This document shows, in pieces, positions 57,599 to 64,000 of a stretch of 64,000 bases of DNA. Position 1 is the first letter of the stretch. Every line of letters starts with the position of its first letter. The notes under the pieces were generated by a model that was given only the letters and a program-made list of their open reading frames with translations, ran no database searches and was not told the origin of the DNA. A program made the position numbers and the translations under genes. Source of the stretch: Stappia sp. TSB10P1A (lineage in GTDB: Bacteria; Pseudomonadota; Alphaproteobacteria; Rhizobiales; Stappiaceae); assembly GCF_900185725.1 (NCBI RefSeq), contig NZ_FYAU01000051.1, positions 62,001 to 126,000 of the forward strand. Direction: 5' to 3'.

Positions 57599-59571
57599 AC
57601 GGTCCAAGACGGATCCTTTCCCAACTCTCCCTGCTCCGCCCGGTGCATCCGTGGCTGATCGTGGCAGCCGTCGCCTGTGCCTGCGTGGTGGCGACGCTGG
57701 TGGCGCTGCGCGGCGTCGCGACGCTGAACCAGCCGGAGCCGGATGCCGGGCAGCATATGGTGCGCCACATGCGGTTCACCTTCGCCGAGGTGGCGCAGGT
57801 GGACGGCATCCTGCAGGCGCTGCGCGTCGACGCCGCATCGCCGGAAGCGCGGCAGATCATTTCGACCGCTGCCGACCATCTGCACATCCGCTTCGAGGTT
57901 CTGGCCGGCCTCTCCCGGGGACCGCTGGTCGAGCCCGATTCCAAGGTGGCGCCGGTCGCCTGGGCGCTGCTCGACGGGCTGGACAAGCTTGCCTCGGGCG
58001 AGACGCCCCTCGATGACGACGCGCTCATCCGCCTGCGCCGCGTCAGTGCCGACCTGGTGCGCCGCACCGGCGACTACATGCGCGGCGTCGAGGCGGATAT
58101 CGACGAAGCGCTGAAGATCCGGGCGGAGAATACCGCCGGCGCCTGGTTCGAGGTGATCGGCAGCGTCACCATGCTGCTGGTCCTGTCCTTCATCTCGCTG
58201 GCGCTGCAATGGCGCAACCGGCGGATCGTCGCCGAACTGCGGCTCGCCAGCGGCCGCGACAGCCTGACGGGGCTTGCCAACCGGCGCGGCTTCGCCGAAT
58301 GGGCGAGGGAGACGACCGCCGCCGGGCCGGTGCCGGCGCATGCCCTGCTGATCTTCGATCTCGACCGGTTCAAGGCGGTCAACGACCGGCATGGCCATCT
58401 GGCCGGCGATGCGCTGCTGAAGACGGCGGCCGACTGGCTGGTGGCGCATTTCGGGGATCGCGGCATCGTCGCGCGCTGGGGCGGCGACGAATTCGTGGTG
58501 ACGCTGGCGCTCGGCCAGGACGGGCGCGACGATCTCGCCGCGCTGATCGGCGCGCGCATGGCGGAGCCGCCGACGCTGGTGTTTAAGGGCGAGACGATCC
58601 CGCTGCGCTTCAGTTGCGGCATCGCGGTGTGGCCGGATCACGGGGCGACGATCGACGAGACGATGGTCGCCGCCGATGCCGCCCTCTATGAAGCGAAGGC
58701 GCGCGGCCGTGGCCGCCAGGTGTTCTACGAGGCGGGCATCTCGGATCGCCGCGACCGCGCCGAGGCCCTGCGCGCGTCGCTGCCGCAGGCGCTGGCGGCC
58801 GGCGACCTGTTCCTGGAGTTCCAGCCGCAGATCCATCTCGGGCGCGGCACGGTGATCGGCGCCGAGGCGCTGGTGCGCTGGCGCGATGCGGCGACCGGCA
58901 CGGTGATCCCGCCGGGACTGTTCATTCCGATCCTGGAGGAAGGCGACCAGATCGTCGACCTCGACGGCTTCGTGATCGACGCGGCCTGCCGCGCCGCCGC
59001 CGCCTGGAACGCGCTGGGACGGCGGATCCGGGTGTCGGTCAACCTGTCGCCGCGCACCTTCCAGAGCCCCGGTCTGGCCGCGCAGGTGGCGGCGGCGCTG
59101 GCCCGCCACGGCCTCATGGTCCGGCAGTTGGAGATCGAGATCACCGAAGGGGTGCTGTTGATCGACGACGCGCAGGTCGCGGCCAATCTCGCCGACCTTG
59201 CCGAGCTCGGCGTCCGGCTGGCGCTCGACGATTTCGGCGCCGGCTATTCCAACATCGCCTATCTGATGCGGCTGAAGCCGGATGTCTTGAAGATCGACCG
59301 CTCCTTCGTGCTGGAGGGCGACGAACGCCTGCGCGCCAGCATCGTGCAGGGCATCCTGCAACTGGCCGAGACGCTCGGCGCCGAGACCCTGATCGAGGGC
59401 ATCGAGACGCCAGAGCAGTTGCGCTTCGTCCGCGACACCGGCTGCCAGACCGTGCAGGGCTTCCTGTTCGCCCGGCCGATGGCGGCAAGCGGCATCCCGG
59501 CCTTCTGCGAGGAGATCGAGGCGCAGCACCGCCCGGTCAGGGAAACGCCGCTGCTGCAGCAGCGCTCCTGA
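57592..59571 (+). CDS. Membrane GGDEF-EAL c-di-GMP enzyme (DcpA-like partner of PruR)
   Basis: 659 residues. Transmembrane segments at about 20-42 and 186-206 enclose a periplasmic domain of some 140 residues for binding the PruR-like partner. GGDEF domain (about 218-375) with GGDEF intact at 297-301; the usual inhibitory RxxD site is absent. EAL domain (about 388-640) with EAL at 425-427, DDFGAGYSN and KIDRSFV. Both activities look possible, as in Agrobacterium DcpA, which is a phosphodiesterase when PruR holds pterin. The start ATG overlaps the stop of the upstream gene. Confidence 0.9.
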   Translation: MVNGPRRILSQLSLLRPVHPWLIVAAVACACVVATLVALRGVATLNQPEPDAGQHMVRHMRFTFAEVAQVDGILQALRVDAASPEARQIISTAADHLHIRFEVLAGLSRGPLVEPDSKVAPVAWALLDGLDKLASGETPLDDDALIRLRRVSADLVRRTGDYMRGVEADIDEALKIRAENTAGAWFEVIGSVTMLLVLSFISLALQWRNRRIVAELRLASGRDSLTGLANRRGFAEWARETTAAGPVPAHALLIFDLDRFKAVNDRHGHLAGDALLKTAADWLVAHFGDRGIVARWGGDEFVVTLALGQDGRDDLAALIGARMAEPPTLVFKGETIPLRFSCGIAVWPDHGATIDETMVAADAALYEAKARGRGRQVFYEAGISDRRDRAEALRASLPQALAAGDLFLEFQPQIHLGRGTVIGAEALVRWRDAATGTVIPPGLFIPILEEGDQIVDLDGFVIDAACRAAAAWNALGRRIRVSVNLSPRTFQSPGLAAQVAAALARHGLMVRQLEIEITEGVLLIDDAQVAANLADLAELGVRLALDDFGAGYSNIAYLMRLKPDVLKIDRSFVLEGDERLRASIVQGILQLAETLGAETLIEGIETPEQLRFVRDTGCQTVQGFLFARPMAASGIPAFCEEIEAQHRPVRETPLLQQRS

Positions 59572-59608
59572 TCGCGCGCTTCTCTCTCTTCTCTCACTTC
59601 CGGACCGA

Positions 59609-59652
59609 GAAACGCAAACGGCGCGCCCCCAGGGACGCGCCGTCTTCGTTTC
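59609..59652. terminator. Bidirectional terminator between dcpA-like gene and pntB
   Basis: Inner stem ACGGCGCG/CGCGCCGT (59618-59643) within outer GAAACG/CGTTTC; T-rich on both strands outside. Ends two convergent operons. Confidence 0.8.
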
Positions 59653-59668
59653 AGGATCGCTTGGCCGG

Positions 59669-61066
59669 TCAGAGCGCCTTGACGATGCCCTCGGTCATCT
59701 TCTTGGCGTCGCCGAACAGCATCATCGTCTTGTCGAGGAAGAACAGCTCGTTCTGGATGCCGGCATAGCCGGAGCCCATGCCGCGCTTGACGAAGAGCAC
59801 CGTGCCGGCCTTGTCGACATCGAGGATCGGCATGCCGTAGATCGGCGAGGACGGATCGTCGCGCGCCGCCGGGTTGGTGACGTCATTGGCGCCGATGACA
59901 TAGACGACGTCGGCCTGGGCGAACTCGGAGTTGATGTCCTCCAGCTCGAAGACCTCGTCATACGGCACGTTGGCCTCGGCCAGCAGCACGTTCATGTGGC
60001 CGGGCATGCGGCCGGCCACCGGGTGGATGGCGTATTTGACCTCGACGCCCTCCTCCTTGAGCGTGTCGGCGAGCTCGCGCAGGGCGTGCTGCGCCTGGGC
60101 CACCGCCATGCCGTAGCCCGGCACGATGATCACCTTGGCGGCGTTCTTCATGATGAAGGCCGCGTCCTCGGCCGAGCCCTGCTTGACCGGACGGTCGTCC
60201 GCCCCGCCGCCGCCGGCCGCGGCGGTCTCGCCGCCGAAGCCGCCGAGAATGACGGAGATGAAGGAGCGGTTCATGCCCTTGCACATGATGTAGGACAGGA
60301 TCGCGCCCGAGGAGCCGACCAGCGCGCCGACGACGATCAGCGCCATGTTGCCGAGCGTGAAGCCGATGCCGGCCGCCGCCCAGCCCGAATAGGAGTTGAG
60401 CATCGACACCACGACCGGCATGTCCGCGCCGCCGATCGGGATGATCATCAGGCCGCCGAAGACCAGCGACAGGACGACGATCATCCAGAACACGGTGTGG
60501 CTCTCGGTCGCGACGAAGACGGCGACCAGCACGACGATCAGCGCCGCCAGACCGCCATTGATGACATGGCGCATGGGCAGCAGGATCGGCGCGCCGGACA
60601 TGCGTCCGTCGAGCTTGGCGAAGGCGATGACCGAGCCGGTGAAGGTGATCGCACCGATGGCGACGCCGAGCGACATCTCGACGAGGCTGGCCCCGTGGAT
60701 GGTGCCGACCGTGCCGATGCCGAAGGCCTGGGGCGCATAGAGCGCGCCGGCGGCGACCAGCACCGCGGCCATGCCGACCAGCGAGTGGAAGGCGGCGACG
60801 AGCTGCGGCATCGCCGTCATCGGTACGCGCCGGGCGATCACCGCGCCGACGCCGCCGCCGATGGCGAGGCCGGCAACGATCAGCGCCAGGCCGCTGAAGC
60901 CGGGTGCGGCGGTCAGCAGGGTCGTGACGATGGCAATCGCCATGCCGACCATGCCGAACAGGTTGCCCTGGCGCGAGGTCTCCGGGCTGGACAGCCCGCG
61001 CAGCGCCAGGATGAAGAGAACAGCCGAAACCACATAGAGGACGGCGGTGACATTGGCGGAAAGCAT
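59669..61066 (-). CDS. pntB: NAD(P) transhydrogenase beta subunit
   Basis: 465 residues: nine-helix proton channel (about 1-265) and the NADP-binding domain III (IIVPGYGMAVAQAQHAL, INSEFAQADVVYVIGANDVTNP split as ADVVYVIGANDV, and KRGMGSGYAG). Uses the proton gradient to reduce NADP with NADH. ATG 61066 begins MLSANVTAVLY. Third gene of the pntAA-pntAB-pntB operon. Confidence 0.96.
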   Translation of the reverse strand: MLSANVTAVLYVVSAVLFILALRGLSSPETSRQGNLFGMVGMAIAIVTTLLTAAPGFSGLALIVAGLAIGGGVGAVIARRVPMTAMPQLVAAFHSLVGMAAVLVAAGALYAPQAFGIGTVGTIHGASLVEMSLGVAIGAITFTGSVIAFAKLDGRMSGAPILLPMRHVINGGLAALIVVLVAVFVATESHTVFWMIVVLSLVFGGLMIIPIGGADMPVVVSMLNSYSGWAAAGIGFTLGNMALIVVGALVGSSGAILSYIMCKGMNRSFISVILGGFGGETAAAGGGGADDRPVKQGSAEDAAFIMKNAAKVIIVPGYGMAVAQAQHALRELADTLKEEGVEVKYAIHPVAGRMPGHMNVLLAEANVPYDEVFELEDINSEFAQADVVYVIGANDVTNPAARDDPSSPIYGMPILDVDKAGTVLFVKRGMGSGYAGIQNELFFLDKTMMLFGDAKKMTEGIVKAL

Positions 61067-61079
61067 CGTGTCCGGCCCC

Positions 61080-61556
61080 CTATCTCTGCTTCTTCTTGTA
61101 CATGGCGAGCATGCGCTGGGTGACCAGGAAGCCGCCGAAGATGTTGACGCTGGCCATGACCAGCGCCAGGAAGCCGAAGCCCCGCGCGTATCCCGCGCCG
61201 TCGGCGGCAAGGTCGACGCCCACGGCCAGCAGCGCGCCGACCACGATCACGCTCGAAATGGCATTGGTGACCGACATCAGCGGCGTGTGCAGGGCCGGCG
61301 TCACCGACCAGACCACGTAGTAGCCGACGAAGATCGCCAGCACGAAGATGGTGAACTGGAAGACGAAGGGATCGATCGCCCCGCCGGTGAGGGCGGAGGC
61401 GGCATGGGCGAGCGAGTCGCTCGCCCCGCCGGCGATCTGGTCCGCATAGGCGCGGGCGGCATCGGCCGCCGCCTGGGCGGTCTCGGCCGCCTCGCGCGCG
61501 GCCTCCGCCGCGGCGCGGGCGCGCTCCAGCGTTTCGTTGGCGTTGAGTTCCGACAT
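61080..61556 (-). CDS. pntAB: NAD(P) transhydrogenase alpha-2 subunit
   Basis: 158 residues. An Ala/Glu/Arg-rich helical N-terminal extension of about 55 residues precedes four hydrophobic segments with the motif [17 protein letters not shown]. The membrane part of PntA as separate subunit, as in Rhodospirillum. Longer than the R. rubrum subunit at the N-terminus. GGGGGA precedes the ATG. Confidence 0.93.
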   Translation of the reverse strand: MSELNANETLERARAAAEAAREAAETAQAAADAARAYADQIAGGASDSLAHAASALTGGAIDPFVFQFTIFVLAIFVGYYVVWSVTPALHTPLMSVTNAISSVIVVGALLAVGVDLAADGAGYARGFGFLALVMASVNIFGGFLVTQRMLAMYKKKQR

Positions 61557-61566
61557 GGCGTCCCCC

Positions 61567-62706
61567 TTATCCGGCTGCCGGCGCGAAGGCCGGGTGCACC
61601 ACCTTGCCGTCATGGGTGAGGGCGGTCGCCTTGACGAGCTCGTCCTCCCAGTTCACGGCAATGGCCTTCGCCTCCTTGTCGACCAGCGTTTCGGCGAAGG
61701 CGACCAGGTTCTTGGCATAGAGCGCCGAGGCGGAGGCGGCGATCCGGCCGGGCACGTTGAGATGGCCGACGATGCGGACCTCGCCGACCTTCGCCACCTG
61801 GCCGGGCACCGCGCCCTCGACATTGCCGCCGCGCTCGACCGCGAGATCGACGATCACCGAGCCGGGCTTCATCGAGGCAACCATGTCCTTGCTGATCAGG
61901 CGCGGCGCGGGCCGGCCGGGGATCAGGGCGGTGGTGATGACGATGTCCTGCTTGGCGATGTGCGAGGCGACCAGTTCGGCCTGCTTCTTCTTGTACTCGT
62001 CCGACATTTCCTTGGCATAGCCGCCGGCCGTCTCCGCCTGGCGGAACTCGTCGTCCTCCACGGCGATGAACTTGGCGCCGAGCGATTCGACCTGCTCCTT
62101 GGCGGCCGGGCGCACGTCGGTGGCGCTGACCACGGCGCCGAGGCGGCGAGCGGTGGCGATGGCCTGCAGACCGGCGACGCCGGCGCCCATGACGAAGACG
62201 CGGGCGGCGGGAACCGTGCCGGCAGCGGTCATCATCATCGGCATGGCGCGGTCATATTCGGCGGCGCCGTCGATGACGGCCTGATAGCCGGCAAGGTTGG
62301 CCTGCGAGGACAGCACGTCCATGACCTGGGCGCGGGTGATGCGCGGCATGAACTCCATGGCGAAGGCGGAGATGCCGGCCTCGGCCATCGCCTTGACCGC
62401 GTCGTCATGGCCGTAAGGGTCCATGGTGGCGATGACCACGGCGCCCCTCTTCATCAGCCCAAGCTCGGCCGCGCTGGGGCGGCGGACCTTGAGGACGAGG
62501 TCGGCGCCGTCGAGCGCCGCCTTCGCCGTCTTGGCGATGGTGGCGCCCGCGGCCTCGTAATCGGCATCGACGATGCGCGACGCCGTGCCGGCGCCGGCTT
62601 CCACAGCGACCGCGAAACCGAGCGAGACGAACCGCTTCACGGTGTCGGGCGTTGCGGCGACGCGCGTTTCTCCTGCCTCGCTCTCGCGGGGCACAGCGAG
62701 TTTCAT
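61567..62706 (-). CDS. pntAA: NAD(P) transhydrogenase alpha-1 subunit
   Basis: 379 residues, soluble NAD(H)-binding domain I. Starts [17 protein letters not shown], with Rossmann motif [17 protein letters not shown] and [19 protein letters not shown] 62706 has GGAGGAG. Ten bases separate it from pntAB; the three form one operon behind the oxidase subunit IV gene. Confidence 0.96.
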   Translation of the reverse strand: MKLAVPRESEAGETRVAATPDTVKRFVSLGFAVAVEAGAGTASRIVDADYEAAGATIAKTAKAALDGADLVLKVRRPSAAELGLMKRGAVVIATMDPYGHDDAVKAMAEAGISAFAMEFMPRITRAQVMDVLSSQANLAGYQAVIDGAAEYDRAMPMMMTAAGTVPAARVFVMGAGVAGLQAIATARRLGAVVSATDVRPAAKEQVESLGAKFIAVEDDEFRQAETAGGYAKEMSDEYKKKQAELVASHIAKQDIVITTALIPGRPAPRLISKDMVASMKPGSVIVDLAVERGGNVEGAVPGQVAKVGEVRIVGHLNVPGRIAASASALYAKNLVAFAETLVDKEAKAIAVNWEDELVKATALTHDGKVVHPAFAPAAG

Positions 62707-62755
62707 CGGTTGTCTCCTCCCAGGATGCGGATGACTGCGACCGCGAGAATTGCGG

Positions 62756-63040
62756 TCAAGCGGCGGTGACGATCGCGATCAGGCTGGCGACGACGAACAC
62801 CACGGCGGACGGGATCCAGCCCTTGGCGCCGCTGGCAAGACCGACGGCCGCCGCGACGAGGGTGGCGATCAGCGCGATCCAGCCGAAGAACGTGCCGGCG
62901 CTGCCGCCGAAGGTGAAGAGGATGAGGCACAGCATCACATTCAGGGCGGCGACGGTGCCGACCTTGGAAAAGTTGATGAAGCCGTTATAGGTGCGCTCGT
63001 GCTCTGCGTAGTCCATCGACGGAGCGTTGTTGTCTGCCAT
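62756..63040 (-). CDS. aa3-type cytochrome c oxidase subunit IV family protein
   Basis: 94 residues, MADNNAPSMDYAEHERTYNGF followed by hydrophobic segments; the N-terminal D/E-Y-x-x-HE-x-TY-x-GF pattern identifies the small bacterial oxidase subunit IV. It is the usual gene upstream of pntAA in rhizobia and may not be part of the oxidase operon. ATG 63040 follows AGAGGG. Three helices here make it longer than the 50-residue form. Confidence 0.85.
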   Translation of the reverse strand: MADNNAPSMDYAEHERTYNGFINFSKVGTVAALNVMLCLILFTFGGSAGTFFGWIALIATLVAAAVGLASGAKGWIPSAVVFVVASLIAIVTAA

Positions 63041-63161
63041 GGATCCCTCTTGTGGCCAGGGTGGTTGTTTGGCGTACTTATAGCAGACAGAAACCCTTGG
63101 GCAACGCGCAGTTTGCACCGCGGGACAAGCTGCGGGAGAAGGCCTCGCGCAGCGAGCGGAA

Positions 63162-63179
63162 GGCCGGTCGCGACCGGCC
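63162..63179. repeat. Palindrome related to that at 22372
   Basis: GGCCGGTCGCGACCGGCC, perfect 18-base palindrome in the 165-base gap between the ABC1-family gene and oxidase subunit IV. The 22372-22393 hairpin shares GGCCGGTCG...CGACCGGCC and nearby GAGCGGA words. Confidence 0.5.
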
Positions 63180-63205
63180 GGAGCGGATGCCGGAGGGGAG
63201 GGGCG

Positions 63206-64000
63206 TCAGGACGGCGGGCGCGGGGCGAGGCCGACCCCTTGCAGCAGCGCCTGCTGGCGGGCGGCGACGGTGCTCTCCTCGAAATCCTCGATCTGCTCGT
63301 TGAACAGGCGGTAGAAGTTCAGCTCGGCCTTCAGATGCAGGAAGACGCCGCCGAGGCCAATCGCCGCACGGTCCATGAAGACGAATTCGCGCGGCACCGT
63401 CACCGGCCCCTTCTGCTTGAGCGCCTGATGGACGCGGAAGGCCTCGCGGCGGCCGTATTCGGCCGGCTTGATGCCGTCGGCGATGGAGCGGACCCGGTCG
63501 CTCAAGAGCGGGCCGTAGATGAAGCGGGCCCAGATGTTGAGGATGTCGATCAGCTCGCGGCTGAGGCCGCGAAAGCCCCAGCGCTCATAGGCGGAGACGA
63601 CGAGGTCGTCGTCGCCATGCAGCAACCCGCGATAGAGATCGACGACGCCCTGGACGAAGCCGGGCGGGAAGATGCGGATGCAGCCATAGTCGAGCAGGTT
63701 GATGCCGGCCGGCGCATCGCCGTCGGTGAAGACCGTGTAGTTGCCCAGATGCGGGTCGCCATGGATCAGCCCGTGATGGCTGAACGGGTGCCACCAGGCG
63801 CGGAACATGACTTCGGCGAGGCGGTTGCGGTCCTCCAGCGGATGGTCCCTGAAGCTCAGCAGCGGCCGGCCGTCGAGCCAGGACATGGCGAGCAGGCGCC
63901 CGGTCGACAGCTCCGCCCTGACCTGCGGCACGCGGATGCGCGGCTCGTCCGCGAAGATCCGCGCATAGGCGGCCATGTGGCGGGCCTCGCGCACATAGTC
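63206..64000 (-). CDS. UbiB/ABC1 atypical kinase family protein, 5' part beyond window
   Basis: About 264 C-terminal residues run off the right edge. HGLIHGDPHLGNYTVF and LLDYGCIRIFPP are the catalytic and metal-binding motifs of the ABC1 (UbiB/ADCK) kinase-like family linked to ubiquinone synthesis or lipid handling. The stop is at 63206. The KxGQ and N-terminal part are not visible, so the subfamily (UbiB versus AarF-like ABC1) cannot be told. It is separate from the oxidase subunit IV gene by 165 bases. Confidence 0.9.
   Translation of the reverse strand, partial: DYVREARHMAAYARIFADEPRIRVPQVRAELSTGRLLAMSWLDGRPLLSFRDHPLEDRNRLAEVMFRAWWHPFSHHGLIHGDPHLGNYTVFTDGDAPAGINLLDYGCIRIFPPGFVQGVVDLYRGLLHGDDDLVVSAYERWGFRGLSRELIDILNIWARFIYGPLLSDRVRSIADGIKPAEYGRREAFRVHQALKQKGPVTVPREFVFMDRAAIGLGGVFLHLKAELNFYRLFNEQIEDFEESTVAARQQALLQGVGLAPRPPS

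Overview
The window is high-GC (roughly two thirds G+C), densely coded DNA from an alphaproteobacterium. Its content points to Hyphomicrobiales (Rhizobiales), perhaps a Stappiaceae-like marine or soil genus. The taxonomic clues are a tripartite PntAA/PntAB/PntB transhydrogenase behind an aa3-oxidase subunit IV gene, CpdR next to a tRNA-Val(GAC) and a 41-residue L36, a DUF1244-GapR pair, an mmgR/suhB-type sRNA, a CTTGCA-N17-CTATAT promoter, and a PruR-DcpA pair as described in Agrobacterium. The genus is inference. Almost everything reads as core chromosome; no insertion sequence, prophage, CRISPR array or replication origin was seen.

Layout. 1-8.4 kb: 5' end of a class-I glutamine amidotransferase (C26), a TRAP transporter whose binding protein converges on its permease genes, a fused indolepyruvate ferredoxin oxidoreductase, and a tiny secreted Cys/His-rich peptide in an AT-rich patch. 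8.4-11.1 kb: an OmpR-type regulator with a soluble hybrid PAS histidine kinase. 11.3-19.7 kb: a seven-gene operon with a long-chain acyl-CoA synthetase, a complete Liv-type ABC importer and a PaaK-like ligase with an altered phosphate-binding loop. 19.8-24 kb: two stand-alone receivers, ferrochelatase and an SPFH/NfeD pair. 24-33.8 kb: a PomA/MotB stator, KdsD, an outer-membrane barrel, a lytic transglycosylase, an AraC regulator overlapping a VOC gene, a DUF459 protein lacking SGNH residues, and a chemoreceptor.

34-40.2 kb: glutamate synthase gltB-gltD. 40.9-45.8 kb: threonine aldolase, a GyrI-like protein, Hsp20 (possible ROSE thermometer), a PepSY-like secreted protein, a lysophospholipase and HisN. 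46-49.4 kb: the mmgR/suhB sRNA, N-formylglutamate amidohydrolase, CpdR, tRNA-Val, rpmJ and a TPR protein. 49.5-54.8 kb: an alpha/beta hydrolase facing a DMT exporter-glycerate kinase-DUF1036-pyruvate kinase set that would carry glycerate to pyruvate. 55-56.6 kb: a second N-formylglutamate amidohydrolase family protein, DUF1244 and GapR. 57.1-59.6 kb: a PruR-like periplasmic pterin sensor overlapping a GGDEF-EAL partner (DcpA-like). 59.7-63 kb: the transhydrogenase operon. 63.2-64 kb: part of a UbiB/ABC1-family protein.

Most notable for follow-up: the PruR-DcpA pair; the two-ligase ABC operon with its structured 5' leader and divergent two-component system; the mmgR-type sRNA; the leader peptide coupled to dctQ; and the small YHYH-like peptide. 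All functions were assigned by reading translated motifs, without database searches.
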